Source: Paenibacillus sp. MAEPY2 (lineage in GTDB: Bacteria > Bacillota > Bacilli > Paenibacillales > Paenibacillaceae). From it: a stretch of 64,000 bases of DNA. Shown here piece after piece: positions 18,308 to 27,523 of the stretch. The stretch covers positions 310,001 through 374,000 of the forward strand of contig NZ_AWUK01000013.1 of assembly GCF_000499205.1 (NCBI RefSeq). The letters are read 5' to 3'. Position 1 is the first letter of the stretch. Each line of letters opens with the position of its first letter. Under the pieces are notes generated by a model, which had not been told where the DNA came from, did not search any database, and saw only the letters and a list, made by a program, of their open reading frames with translations. Both the position numbers and the translations under genes were made by a program.

Positions 18308-19426
18308 TCACTTGTCAAACATAACGGGTGTAATATCCCCGGACAACGAACGACAGGATGACGCGAGGCGTGAACCCCAAGCTGTCATTTGTACTGTTCG
18401 CCCCTCTGCATGTTCCCCAATGCGAAGCATGCCTAGATGCAGCATCATTTTGAGTATCCTGTTGTCATAAATCGTCTCTGCAGTGTCGTAATAGAACGGC
18501 TGAATGTAAGGACCAATCTGGCGGAACAAAGACTCTGCTGTGGACCAGCCGGCTGCACATTCCCCTGTCCAGTACACAATGGAGGACAGATTTGGAATAG
18601 CACCTTTATAAAGTCTTAACCAAAACCGAAATAGCTGTATCATCTCGGCTGTTTTCTCCGCCCCCAGCTTGTCTTCACCGGAAGCTGACAATTTCAGCAT
18701 TCCCTGCTCCTCGCGGACCAGACGATGATGAAAGGCGTAGTCATAGATGAACGCAAATCGGTCGGGGTAGTCTTTGAACGAACGCCCATAACCGAATCTC
18801 CATCCGGCTTTACCCACCAGCGCCTCACTCACATGCAAATGCTCCATAATCTGCTGCTGAGAACGACGGTACATCATACCTTCTGCGTTTAATGCTATTT
18901 CATGCTGCTGGACGAATTGCAGGAACAGTTTGAGATCATCAGCAAGCAAATGGTATTCATCCCTGTAAACGGGAGGTTCGCTCGTTTGTGCAATGCCTGC
19001 CTTCAGGTGTGTGGCTAACACATCCCTAAATCTCATTTGCAGATCCTTGGGCACCTGATACAGGTATCTGGTCTGTTGGGTTGTACCATTGAACAACCAT
19101 CCACTCTTCGTGAAGCGTACGATAAGATCACGTGGGCTGGCTCCAGCCTCGCTATCTTTTTTATCCATCGACTGACGAGCAATGGCGACAAGTTCCTCCA
19201 TACCGAAGTATTGGCGGGCGTCAAACAGCAAGTTGTTCAAAAATCGCAGATCTACCTGATTTAGTTCGCGAACCTGCTGCTCAAAAAAAGGTCTGCTGCC
19301 CAATGTAGTGAGAATACTCTGGATGAGTTCATGTTTGGAATTGGGCTTACACTCGCACTGGTAATAATCTGCTATTCGGTTAAGCTGGCCGATATCGGCA
19401 AAAGTAAGCATATCTGCTAGATTCAT
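18308..19426 (-). CDS. Uncharacterised 372-aa protein
   Basis: I do not recognise this protein. It begins MNLADMLTFADIGQLNRIAD, a short helical start that could contact DNA or protein, and continues as an all-helix soluble protein rich in Arg, Gln and Tyr. It contains a winged-helix-like pattern around residues 180-230 (RSQQQIMEHLHVSEALVGKA) and near the C-terminus (ILKMMLHLGMLRIGEHAEG). It vaguely recalls the N-terminal helicase-associated domains of XPB-like proteins without any ATPase motif. The start at 19426 follows GAGGCGATGG; the longer reading from 19540 has no such site. Confidence 0.6.
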   Translation of the reverse strand: MNLADMLTFADIGQLNRIADYYQCECKPNSKHELIQSILTTLGSRPFFEQQVRELNQVDLRFLNNLLFDARQYFGMEELVAIARQSMDKKDSEAGASPRDLIVRFTKSGWLFNGTTQQTRYLYQVPKDLQMRFRDVLATHLKAGIAQTSEPPVYRDEYHLLADDLKLFLQFVQQHEIALNAEGMMYRRSQQQIMEHLHVSEALVGKAGWRFGYGRSFKDYPDRFAFIYDYAFHHRLVREEQGMLKLSASGEDKLGAEKTAEMIQLFRFWLRLYKGAIPNLSSIVYWTGECAAGWSTAESLFRQIGPYIQPFYYDTAETIYDNRILKMMLHLGMLRIGEHAEGRTVQMTAWGSRLASSCRSLSGDITPVMFDK

Positions 19427-19656
19427 GGGTCCATCGCCTCGCCCTTGACTACTTTTTGGCTGATGCTTCGGGGCCTGGAGTAGTTTGGTTTTGTAAACAT
19501 CGTTGACGGAATTCCTATGATCTAAACCTCTTTTTTGCAAATCTTTTATGTTTTAACCATACTATGCCCGAAGTTGCCTGCTCAGAAGAAGAATGAGAGG
19601 TTCAAAATCATATAGAAATTGAACTAAAGAATATGTACACTTGCCACTCCAATGAC

Positions 19657-19820
19657 AGAACAACCTTCTGATCGCTGTTATCCCCAGATTTTTGGGATTC
19701 CCTTTTTTCAGAGGGTAAACTCCGGGGATAAAGGCGAAGCGTATGCTTACGATGCAGCTTTCTTTCAGAAAGCTTTTAGCTCCGCTTCCTCAGGTTATTT
19801 CTGTCCTCTCCGTTCTCGTG
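19657..19820. other. Structured non-coding element of unknown nature
   Basis: The gene-free stretch 19427-19892 contains several nested inverted repeats: CAGAA-CAACC-TTCTG (from about 19657), TTATCCCC with GGGGATAA (about 19679-19730), and GAAGCG with CGCTTC enclosing AGCTTTC-TTTCA-GAAAGCT (about 19736-19788). No protein-like reading frame fits. It could be a structured RNA or a mobile-type repeat element. The rest of the stretch shows nothing else except the terminator at its end. Confidence 0.4.
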
Positions 19821-19872
19821 TAAATGTTTATTTCGATCTCTATAGAATGACAGTTACACATTGCTATAACGC

Positions 19873-19909
19873 AAAAAAACAACCTGAGTTAATTACTCAG
19901 GTTGTTTTG
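19873..19909. terminator. Bidirectional terminator overlapping the phosphatase stop
   Basis: Perfect 11-pair stem ACAACCTGAGT / ACTCAGGTTGT with T runs on both strands. The last codons of the phosphatase gene lie in the hairpin. Confidence 0.88.
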
Positions 19910-20492
19910 CCAGATCCAATGAAAGGTGTCGTGTACAGTTATAAAGCAACGGACTCCAATCTTCACGTTCCTTTTCCAGAATCGTAAGCGACAAGTTTCC
20001 AATTCGTTCCGTATAGCGGTCTTTAAACAAAGCTGACAGCAGATTCGCAAGGAAGGCGCCATGAGAGACAATCAGCACATTTTTGTTCTGATACGTCTCC
20101 CACAAATCCTCCAGAAAGCCCAAAGCACGTGTCTGAATATCAGCAATCTGTTCCTGGCCTAAATCCAGCGTCTCCCAGGAAGCGCCCCAGCGAGCAACAC
20201 GCTCCTCGGATGTCAGACCTTCAATTTGACCAAACGCCCGCTCCTTCAAGCGTGCATCTGGCTCCAGCAGTGGAACATTCAATAGCCCGGAGATAATCTC
20301 TCCCGTCTCCTGAGCCCTGGAAAGCCCGCTTGTAATAATGTGGTCCCAGCGGTACTCTTCGGCAAGCAAACGTCTACCCAGACGCTCAGCTTGCTCACGA
20401 CCTTCCGTATTCAGAGGTATGTCTGTTTGTCCCTGAATACGTCCCGCCGCATTCCAGTCTGTTAGACCGTGACGAATAAGCCCAATACGCAT
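19893..20492 (-). CDS. Histidine phosphatase family protein
   Basis: The catalytic RHG motif is at the very start (MRIGLIRHGLTDWN), with GRIQGQTDIPLN next and the second histidine in the VSHGAFL segment. These are diagnostic of the phosphoglycerate mutase-like histidine phosphatase superfamily. The substrate cannot be predicted, since homologues act on sugar phosphates, ribazole phosphate or other small phosphoesters. The ATG at 20504 is inside a GAGGGATGAG site, so 20492 is chosen. It follows the anti-sigma gene by 40 bases. Confidence 0.86.
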   Translation of the reverse strand: MRIGLIRHGLTDWNAAGRIQGQTDIPLNTEGREQAERLGRRLLAEEYRWDHIITSGLSRAQETGEIISGLLNVPLLEPDARLKERAFGQIEGLTSEERVARWGASWETLDLGQEQIADIQTRALGFLEDLWETYQNKNVLIVSHGAFLANLLSALFKDRYTERIGNLSLTILEKEREDWSPLLYNCTRHLSLDLAKQPE

Positions 20493-20532
20493 CTCATCCC
20501 TCATTTCTCTATACGGTGAACGAAAGCTTTAC

Positions 20533-21168
20533 CTAAGCACGTGCACCTTGTTTGCGTTTGTTCGTGGTACGATGCATACGTCCAAGAGAGAACAAAGCCA
20601 TACCTATTGCAAGCAACGACAACCCCATCCAGTATTGAGGATATGCTGGGCCCATGCTCACAACGAAGGGCTCAATAATACTCCCTCTGTCCGCTCCCGT
20701 CATGTTGTACTTGTACAATCCGGAGGATGAGGGCTCACTGCCCGCTACCCCTGTCTCCAATATACCCGTAGAGACCACGCTGGTCTGCTCAGCTTCTGTT
20801 ACGTCTGGCTTAAACATCGCCATGTACAAAAAGCTGCATAAGAAAATTGCCAGGAACGCAGCAATCCACAAAGACATATGCTTGCGGATCACAGCAGAGA
20901 AACGATTAACCTTTGCCTCTTCCGGCAATAGCCATGGAGACTCCGCATAGATCCGTTCCATAACATTACGGTTCACTTTCTCTGCCTGTTGTTCTGTCAC
21001 TGGGACCGGTATGCTGTGCAGCAGAATTTGAGCTTCTTCCCAAACCTCAAATTGCTGCGAGCAATCTTCACAACCAGCGAGATGAGCATGAAATGCAATC
21101 CGCTGAGGATGAGCTGCCGGCAAGTCCCAGACCAGTGCAAACAGTTCCTGGGCTTCATTGCAATTCAT
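20533..21168 (-). CDS. Anti-sigma factor with zinc-finger N-terminus
   Basis: The N-terminal 45 residues carry a ZAS-type motif HAHLAGCEDC (His-x3-Cys-x2-Cys) found in RsiW-like anti-sigma factors. One membrane helix (about residues 99-115, LWIAAFLAIFLCSFLYMA) and a second hydrophobic stretch near the C-terminus place it in the membrane. It overlaps the upstream sigma gene by 4 bases, the standard pairing. It would hold the ECF factor inactive until an envelope signal releases it. The signal is unknown. Confidence 0.87.
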   Translation of the reverse strand: MNCNEAQELFALVWDLPAAHPQRIAFHAHLAGCEDCSQQFEVWEEAQILLHSIPVPVTEQQAEKVNRNVMERIYAESPWLLPEEAKVNRFSAVIRKHMSLWIAAFLAIFLCSFLYMAMFKPDVTEAEQTSVVSTGILETGVAGSEPSSSGLYKYNMTGADRGSIIEPFVVSMGPAYPQYWMGLSLLAIGMALFSLGRMHRTTNKRKQGARA

Positions 21169-21758
21169 CGGTTCTTCATCCCTTCATATGGCTCGTAGAC
21201 CGGTTCGAAGAAATAAGGTTCCAATTGAGTTTTTACGCTTGACCTTGCTCTGAACAATAACGATTTCACAGAACTGACGCTCTGCCCAAGAATATTTGCA
21301 ATCTCCTGGTAGTCTAGTTGATCATACTCACGGAGTATAATGGCAGAACGCTGCTTCTCCGGTAAATTGTTAATGGCATCCCTAACCAGCATCACCCGCT
21401 CACTGCGCAATACAGCATACTCTGGCGCATTCTCAGAAGGAGCAACAGGTACAATACCGCTCTCTTCAAGTGGAACACTCCCACTACGCTGTTTGCGAAG
21501 CTCACTCAGTACCGTATTTCTCGCAATGGTATATAACCAGGTTGAGAACGAGGCATCCACCTCTCGGAATGAGTGCAGACTGCGGAACGCCTTATAGAAA
21601 GTCTCAGAACAGAGATCTTCCGCAAGCAGCTCCATATTAGAACTTTTCAACATATGATATACGAAAGCCAGTATTTTACGCTGATAACGACTCATCAGCT
21701 CGGAATATAACTCCAGGTTACCTTCCTTGATCTCTCGAATCAACTGGGAATCCGTCAT
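21165..21758 (-). CDS. ECF-type RNA polymerase sigma factor
   Basis: This 197-residue sigma-70 family protein has region 2 (MSRYQRKILAFVYHML, then AEDLCSETFYKAF) and region 4 (LPEKQRSAIILREYDQLDYQ followed by EIANILGQSVSSVKS), with no region 1 or 3. It belongs with the anti-sigma gene that follows. The frame extends to 21815, but the ATG at 21758 has GGAGGGG ten bases upstream. A hairpin with a T tract stands in front of the gene (21834-21857). I could not find a clear autoregulated ECF promoter. Confidence 0.9.
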   Translation of the reverse strand: MTDSQLIREIKEGNLELYSELMSRYQRKILAFVYHMLKSSNMELLAEDLCSETFYKAFRSLHSFREVDASFSTWLYTIARNTVLSELRKQRSGSVPLEESGIVPVAPSENAPEYAVLRSERVMLVRDAINNLPEKQRSAIILREYDQLDYQEIANILGQSVSSVKSLLFRARSSVKTQLEPYFFEPVYEPYEGMKNR

Positions 21759-21833
21759 TTGAGTGCGACCCCTCCTCGCCCATCCATGTGCTTCTCCCCG
21801 TTCGACTCTATCCATGTATTACCGAACAGGCAC

Positions 21834-21857
21834 AAAAAAGTTGCGGTTTTCACCGCA
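21834..21857 (-). terminator. Hairpin with T tract upstream of the sigma gene
   Basis: TGCGGT-GAAA-ACCGCA (6 pairs) followed by ACTTTTTT in the sigma gene direction, about 75 bases before its start. It could end upstream transcription or attenuate the sigma/anti-sigma unit. Confidence 0.5.
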
Positions 21858-22282
21858 TAAAACAGCGTTCAGCGCCATAACAGGCCTTCCCGCCAAATTC
21901 CCCTATGTAATGGCAATTTCCCCAACGTTTCTACATTAACAGTATTTATTGTACAACGGTCTGCATCATCCTGGCAAATCCATGGCATCCATTGAAGCCC
22001 GACCAGTCATTATTATGCAGCCATTTTCTCGTCCATGACTTCAATTTGATCCCTTTTGTGAAGCCACTCTTATATTGGACGAACGAAGACCCAAAAAAGT
22101 TTAGGTGAAAACGAAATAAATATAAAATTTCAGAAGAATTTCGTTATAACATATTTTCAAAAAATGCACCAATCAACTTCACTTCACCAAGCATTCTCTA
22201 AGTTTTATACCCCTTTATGCAAGGATTATATTTCCTTAATTTACGAATGTTATAATTACTTTAAACAATTTTACTCAAAGTG
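21858..22282. other. AT-rich intergenic stretch without a visible gene
   Basis: About 425 bases between the sigma gene leader and the small RNA promoter. No reading frame with a binding site and no convincing inverted repeat. It presumably holds the promoter of the sigma operon, which I could not place. Confidence 0.4.
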
Positions 22283-22311
22283 TTGACAAAATGAAAACGT
22301 ATACATATAAT
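22283..22311 (+). promoter_or_regulatory. Perfect consensus sigma-A promoter
   Basis: TTGACA at 22283-22288, 17-base spacer, TATAAT at 22306-22311, preceded by an A/T-rich region. No coding gene follows on this strand, only a short transcript ending at 22401. Confidence 0.88.
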
Positions 22312-22317
22312 AAAAGT

Positions 22318-22401
22318 ACAGTATGGTTTCTCTCCACTCCTATCCAATAACTGTATTGCTCCACGTGAGCAATGGCCGCTTATGTAAGCGGTCTTTTTTT
22401 T
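22318..22401 (+). ncRNA. Candidate small RNA of about 84 nt
   Basis: The transcript predicted from the promoter starts near 22318. A 5' hairpin is possible (ACAGT and TGG with CCA and ACTGT) around a 17-base pyrimidine-rich loop at 22327-22343. Next is ATTGCTC-CACGT-GAGCAAT (22355-22373, 7 pairs). The terminator stem follows immediately at 22374-22393 (8 pairs, loop ATGT) with eight Ts. No reading frame with a ribosome binding site is present. The CUCCACUCCU core of the loop could pair with purine-rich ribosome binding sites. The RNA converges with tyrA. Confidence 0.72.
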
Positions 22402-22444
22402 GTCCTTTTTTAGGATATTTACGGTAACAGTTAGTTTTCAACAT

Positions 22445-22469
22445 AAAAAAAGAGGGCTTTCGCCCCCTT
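22445..22469 (-). terminator. Terminator after tyrA
   Basis: GGGGGC-GAAA-GCCCTC stem followed by seven Ts on the minus strand, nine bases after the stop. Confidence 0.9.
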
Positions 22470-22477
22470 CCAAAAGC

Positions 22478-23572
22478 CTAAACCCACACTTGATATCCTA
22501 GGGAATCGAGCAACGTTTTAGCACGTTCCATTTCTTCTTCCTGCCTGAACGACAAACGCATAATACCTGGCACATCGACTCGGTTCTCAATAATCTCCAT
22601 GTTGCTTAAGTTAATATCATTCGCCCCAAGCTCGGTGGCAATCTTGCCGATCATCCCCGGCGCATCCTGCACATCCGTATAAAGATCAAACAACGACGAG
22701 ATCATGCCTTTCCGTCGTTCTGGCAGCACACTACGGAACTCGCGTGCCTGACGGAATGCATCCTCAATGCCCTCACCATTCTGTTGCTCCAGCATTTCGG
22801 TGAAAGCCGTCATCTGGCTATTCCAGTCCTTAAGCAAGCCCAGCAGCACCTCACGGTTGCTCAGCAGGATATCTCTCCAGACAATGGCGTCACTGGAGGC
22901 AATCCGAGTGATATCCCGGAAACCGCCTGCAGCCAGCATTTTGTACAAAGGGTTCGATTCATTATATTCACGCACCTGGTTCACCAGCGCAACTGCAATA
23001 ACATGTGGCAAATGACTAATCGCTCCCACAATGTCATCATGAAGCAGCGGCTCTACACGGACGATTTGGGCACGGGTATACGCAAGTAGGTCAGATAACC
23101 TGTCGTATGCTTCCTCAGGTACATGTTCTGAAGGGGTCAAGACATAGTATGCATTCTCGAATAACACAGCCGAGGCTGCATCCACCCCTGCACGCTCAGA
23201 TCCGGCCATTGGATGACCGCCGATAAAGTATGCATCACGCATGCGGACATGCTCAGCACAGGCTGCAATGGACGCTTTGGTGCTTCCCACATCCGTAATA
23301 ATACATCCTTGTTTCAGAGGAAGCTTAACCAATTGTTCAAAATAGGATTCAAGCAGCCCAACAGGTACGCACAAAAAAATAAAGTCGGCGTCCTGTACCG
23401 CTTCCTCCAGAGAGAGCGTAGCGTCATCCACTACCCCACTCGCTATGTACTTGTCCTTCAGTTCAGGCAGGTGAGCGTAGCCCATCACCGTAACACCAGG
23501 CTTGTCTTTGAAGCAAAGCGCCAGTGATCCGCCGATGAGCCCTACACCGATCATTGCAATTTTTAATTTCAT
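22478..23572 (-). CDS. tyrA: Prephenate dehydrogenase with C-terminal ACT domain
   Basis: TyrA oxidises prephenate to 4-hydroxyphenylpyruvate for tyrosine. The Rossmann motif is GVGLIGGSLAL at residues 8-18. The catalytic region has VGGHPMAGSERAG and ISHLPHVIAVALV. The last 70 residues (GMIGKIATELGANDINLSNM) form an ACT domain, so tyrosine feedback is likely. 364 residues is typical of Bacillota TyrA. It follows hisC by 27 bases as in B. subtilis. Confidence 0.95.
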   Translation of the reverse strand: MKLKIAMIGVGLIGGSLALCFKDKPGVTVMGYAHLPELKDKYIASGVVDDATLSLEEAVQDADFIFLCVPVGLLESYFEQLVKLPLKQGCIITDVGSTKASIAACAEHVRMRDAYFIGGHPMAGSERAGVDAASAVLFENAYYVLTPSEHVPEEAYDRLSDLLAYTRAQIVRVEPLLHDDIVGAISHLPHVIAVALVNQVREYNESNPLYKMLAAGGFRDITRIASSDAIVWRDILLSNREVLLGLLKDWNSQMTAFTEMLEQQNGEGIEDAFRQAREFRSVLPERRKGMISSLFDLYTDVQDAPGMIGKIATELGANDINLSNMEIIENRVDVPGIMRLSFRQEEEMERAKTLLDSLGYQVWV

Positions 23573-23599
23573 GGGTCCTCACTCTTTTCATCGCCAGAT

Positions 23600-24700
23600 T
23601 TAAGGGCGTGCTACCGCCTTCTCAGCCAGCGTGTTCTCCAGTGCCGTGACAAAAGCACGGTTCTGTTCTGTTGTACCAACGGACACACGAATGTATGTTG
23701 GATATACATGGAATCCAGGACGAACAATGATGCCTTGTTTCAACAGCGACTGGAACGCCGTTGCAGAAGGCATGTCCAGATCAACCATGATGAAGTTCCC
23801 CTGCGAAGTGAAAAACGGCAGCTCTAGACGCGTGAATTCTTTCTGCAGGTAATCACGCTCTATCGCATTTTTTTCCGCGCACGCTTGGACAAAAGCCTGA
23901 TCCTCAAGCGCAGCCTTCGCCGCAGCCTGACCGAAACGTGATGTGTTGAACGGTTCACGCACACGGTTGATCAGATCGATCACTTCCGGGCGTGCAATAC
24001 CGTATCCAATACGCAATGAAGCCAGGCCATAGATTTTGGAGAATGTCCGCAAAATGACCAGGTTAGGATAACGCTCAATCATAGGAACACTTTGTGGGTA
24101 CGCCTCATCCGTTACAAACTCATAATAAGCTTCATCCAGCACAACCATAACATGGGATGGTACACGGTCCATAAATGCAGTCAATTCCTGCTCAGAGATG
24201 ATAGTACCCGTTGGATTATTGGGGTTACAAACCCAGACCGCTTTGGTCTTGTCATTGATTTCTGCCAGCATGGAAGTCAGGTCATGAGTTCCATCTTTAA
24301 GGGGTACTTCAATGCTCACAGCACCCTCGATATCAGCATTGCTTTTGTATACAGAGAACGTCTGGTCAGCCATAATGTTCTCATCTCCCGGGAGGAAAAA
24401 TGCACGAGTGATCAGCGCAATGATTTCATCCGATCCACAACCAAAAATCAGATTACTCGGCTCCACACCGAGATGATTTGCCAGCACTTCAGTCAGTTCG
24501 GTTGAACTGCCATCCGGATATATGCTTACATTGACCAATTCTCTGGTGATTGCTTCAAGTGCAGCAGGAGAGCTTCCATATGGATTTTCGTTGGAGGCCA
24601 GCTTGATCACTTGCTCCAAACCCAGTTCACGTTTCACTTCTTCAATCGGTTTGCCCGGTTTATATACAGGCAGATTGACAATCTGGGACTTCGGTTTCAA
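23600..24700 (-). CDS. hisC: Histidinol-phosphate / aromatic aminotransferase
   Basis: A fold-type I PLP aminotransferase. The PLP-lysine segment is LRTFSKIYGLASLRIGYG, preceded by the VCNPNNPTGTIIS and VVLDEAYYEF motifs. In B. subtilis the HisC of the trp-hisC-tyrA series serves histidine as well as tyrosine and phenylalanine synthesis, which explains its place here. The start is TTG at 24700 with AGGAGG eight bases before it. 366 residues is the usual length. Confidence 0.94.
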   Translation of the reverse strand: MKPKSQIVNLPVYKPGKPIEEVKRELGLEQVIKLASNENPYGSSPAALEAITRELVNVSIYPDGSSTELTEVLANHLGVEPSNLIFGCGSDEIIALITRAFFLPGDENIMADQTFSVYKSNADIEGAVSIEVPLKDGTHDLTSMLAEINDKTKAVWVCNPNNPTGTIISEQELTAFMDRVPSHVMVVLDEAYYEFVTDEAYPQSVPMIERYPNLVILRTFSKIYGLASLRIGYGIARPEVIDLINRVREPFNTSRFGQAAAKAALEDQAFVQACAEKNAIERDYLQKEFTRLELPFFTSQGNFIMVDLDMPSATAFQSLLKQGIIVRPGFHVYPTYIRVSVGTTEQNRAFVTALENTLAEKAVARP

Positions 24701-24786
24701 CCCGACCGCCTCCTGTTTTTAAAATAGTTATGGACATGCATCAGTATGAACTGAGCATGCCCCGGGGATGTAACATCATTTAATCC

Positions 24787-25593
24787 CTATCCTTTTAATT
24801 GTGCCACAAAGTTGCGAATTTGCAACAGTCCTGCCTGACGAGTATCCGGGTTTCCAAGAAGAGGGATGGCTTCCTCCACCTGACGAACGATAGCACTGCC
24901 TACAACAACGCCGTCACAAATCCGGGAGAAACGCGCTACCTGCTCGTGACTGGAAATGCCGAAGCCAACAGCGACCGGAAGATCTGTCAGACTCTTTACA
25001 GTTTCAATGAAGCTCTCTACCCCATCGAAAAAGGAAGCTCTCTCTCCCGTAACACCCAGAGAAGAGACACAATAGATAAAACCACGTGCTCCCGTGACAA
25101 TACGCTCGATTCTTGCGTTGGACGTAGGGGCTACGAGCGGAACCAGATGCACACCTGCAGCATCCGCACGGCGTCGCATATCCTCTGCTTCCTCAATCGG
25201 AAGATCCGGGATGATCATGCCGCTGATCTCATGTTTGACCAACTCGTCAAAAAACACATCCAGTCCCGTCTGTAACACCGGATTATAGTAGGTAAACAGC
25301 ACAAAAGGAAGTTTCACACCCGCGGCACGAGCTCTTGCTGCGGTTTCCATACAAGTCCGAATCGTGATCTGACTTTTCAATGCACGCTCGGAAGCACGCT
25401 GGATTACCGGTCCATCCGCGAGCGGATCAGAATAGGGGACTCCGAGTTCCAAAATGTCCGCCCCGGCCTGTTCCAATTCCTTAATGATTTCCACCGTCGT
25501 ATCCACATCCGGATCTCCAACCGTAAGGAATGGAATAAGTGCTGTACGGTTCTGTTCTTTCAGTTGCCGGAAGGTCTGGTCCATCAGGTTCAT
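24787..25593 (-). CDS. trpA: Tryptophan synthase alpha subunit
   Basis: TrpA cleaves indole-glycerol phosphate and channels indole to TrpB. The 268-residue TIM barrel shows the catalytic Glu in [19 protein letters not shown] and Asp in the [14 protein letters not shown] region, with the phosphate loop [12 protein letters not shown]. The start overlaps trpB by 4 bases. It is the last gene of the trp operon. The 86-base gap to hisC has no terminator, so hisC and tyrA may be read through. Confidence 0.96.
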   Translation of the reverse strand: MNLMDQTFRQLKEQNRTALIPFLTVGDPDVDTTVEIIKELEQAGADILELGVPYSDPLADGPVIQRASERALKSQITIRTCMETAARARAAGVKLPFVLFTYYNPVLQTGLDVFFDELVKHEISGMIIPDLPIEEAEDMRRRADAAGVHLVPLVAPTSNARIERIVTGARGFIYCVSSLGVTGERASFFDGVESFIETVKSLTDLPVAVGFGISSHEQVARFSRICDGVVVGSAIVRQVEEAIPLLGNPDTRQAGLLQIRNFVAQLKG

Positions 25594-26789
25594 GCCAAGT
25601 CCCCTCCTGTATATTTCATAATCGATTCAACGTCTTTGTCACCACGACCGGAAAGACAGATCACAACGATATCATCAGCGCTGAGTTCAGGCGCAAGCTT
25701 GACGACCTGCGCAACAGCATGGGCTGACTCCAAGGCGGGGATAATGCCTTCTGTTCGGCTTAGCAACTGCAGAGCATCCAATGCCTCCTGATCCGTAATC
25801 GGGACATATTTTGCCCGTTCGATATCCTTGAGATAGGAATGCTCAGGACCAACACCCGGATAATCAAGTCCCGCCGAAATGGAATGGGCTGGCTGAACCT
25901 GTCCATATTCATCTTGCAGCAGATAACTCATTGAACCCTGAAATACACCATGTGTCCCTTTACTCATCGTAGCCGCATGGAACTCGGTGTCCACCCCTTT
26001 ACCTGCTGCTTCAACCCCAATAAGCTTCACATCCTGGTCGCCAATAAACGGATAGAACATGCCGATGGCATTACTTCCGCCGCCTACAGCTGCAACAATC
26101 ACATCCGGCAGACGTCCTTCAATCTCCTGAATCTGACGACGCGTCTCATCACCAATCACTCGCTGGAAGTTACGCACCATCATTGGATACGGATGAGGGC
26201 CTACTACCGATCCAAGCACGTAAAAGGTATCCTCCACATGACTAACCCAGTAGCGAAGCGCCTCGTTACCTGCATCTTTCAATGTCCGTGTTCCAGATGT
26301 CACCGGAATGACTTCTGCCCCAAGCAGCTTCATGCGAAATACGTTCAATTGTTGTCGCTGTGTATCTTCTTCGCCCATAAACACTTTGCATTCAAGACCC
26401 AGCAAAGCAGCAACTGTTGCCGTGGCAACGCCATGCTGTCCTGCACCGGTTTCGGCAATGACTTTCTTTTTCCCCATCCGTTTAGCCAGCAATCCCTGTC
26501 CAATAGCGTTATTGATCTTGTGCGCTCCTGTATGGTTCAGGTCTTCACGTTTCAGATAAATTTTGGGTCCACCCAAGCGGCGGGACAGTTGCTCTGCATG
26601 GTATAGAGGCGTTTCCCGTCCAGAATACTCGCTTAGCAGATAATTCAGTTCCTTATTGAATTCCTCGTCTTTGGAGAAGTGGCTGTATGCTTCCTCCAGT
26701 TCGATCAGAGCGTTCATTAGTGTCTCAGGTACAAAGCGGCCTCCGAAGGGACCGAAACGCCCGTGTTGATCCGGCAATTGATGTGTCAT
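25590..26789 (-). CDS. trpB: Tryptophan synthase beta subunit
   Basis: PLP enzyme that joins indole and serine. The PLP-lysine motif [13 protein letters not shown] is at about residue 86, [10 protein letters not shown] binds the cofactor phosphate, and the N-terminal [17 protein letters not shown] segment is typical. 399 residues, complete. It overlaps trpF and trpA by 4 bases each, giving balanced translation with TrpA. Confidence 0.97.
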   Translation of the reverse strand: MTHQLPDQHGRFGPFGGRFVPETLMNALIELEEAYSHFSKDEEFNKELNYLLSEYSGRETPLYHAEQLSRRLGGPKIYLKREDLNHTGAHKINNAIGQGLLAKRMGKKKVIAETGAGQHGVATATVAALLGLECKVFMGEEDTQRQQLNVFRMKLLGAEVIPVTSGTRTLKDAGNEALRYWVSHVEDTFYVLGSVVGPHPYPMMVRNFQRVIGDETRRQIQEIEGRLPDVIVAAVGGGSNAIGMFYPFIGDQDVKLIGVEAAGKGVDTEFHAATMSKGTHGVFQGSMSYLLQDEYGQVQPAHSISAGLDYPGVGPEHSYLKDIERAKYVPITDQEALDALQLLSRTEGIIPALESAHAVAQVVKLAPELSADDIVVICLSGRGDKDVESIMKYTGGDLA

Positions 26790-27523
26790 GCCTGCTTCAC
26801 CCTTTCTACAAATGCTGTTATTTTCGCAATGTCTTTCACACCTTCGGACTCTACGCCGCTGGATACATCGACGCCTTCCGGTGCATATGTCTGTATCAGT
26901 TGTTGCACATTATCCGGCTGTAACCCTCCTGCCACGAACAACGCAATTCCATGTTTTCTTGCCCATTCGGCATAGAAAGGAATTCGTTCCCATGCAAAGG
27001 TTTTACCGGAGCCCCCACCGTAGAGAGGATCAAACGTATCGAGCAATATGGCGTCCACCACATTTTTATATGGATCAAGTGCCATCAAGGCAGTATCGTC
27101 AGCTAATGAACCTGTTTCATCCTTGGGAAAAGAGAAGGCCTTGAACACTTCGGTCCCGAAGCGTTTCTTCACCTGTTCACAAAATTCCGGCGATTCCTGT
27201 CCATGCAGCTGAATGACATCCAGGAGTGAAATCTTCATGATGCTCTCCAGCTCTTCGAGCGTGGGATTCACGAAAACACCTGCCAGCTTCGGCCGATCGA
27301 ACTTCGTCCAGCCCAAGAGAACCGTTCTCAGCTCGGCACCCTGTTCAGGCGTAATACGACGACGGGATGGGGCAAAGACAACACCAATGTAATCCACAGG
27401 CAAGTTTATCATCGATTTTAGCACTTCAACGTCCTGAAGTCCACATATTTTTACAGCCGCTGCCGGCCGGTTTCGCAGATCCACCTCTCTGCTGCTTGAG
27501 CCGTCATGATTGAATGCATTCAT
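26786..27523 (-). CDS. trpF: Phosphoribosylanthranilate isomerase
   Basis: The barrel enzyme of the third pathway step. The catalytic cysteine motif [12 protein letters not shown] is present near residue 26, and [13 protein letters not shown] with SSGVE lies near the end. At 245 residues it is longer than usual because of an extra N-terminal stretch of about 22 residues ([20 protein letters not shown]). Its start overlaps trpC by 4 bases, so the extension is probably real. Confidence 0.95.
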   Translation of the reverse strand: MNAFNHDGSSSREVDLRNRPAAAVKICGLQDVEVLKSMINLPVDYIGVVFAPSRRRITPEQGAELRTVLLGWTKFDRPKLAGVFVNPTLEELESIMKISLLDVIQLHGQESPEFCEQVKKRFGTEVFKAFSFPKDETGSLADDTALMALDPYKNVVDAILLDTFDPLYGGGSGKTFAWERIPFYAEWARKHGIALFVAGGLQPDNVQQLIQTYAPEGVDVSSGVESEGVKDIAKITAFVERVKQA

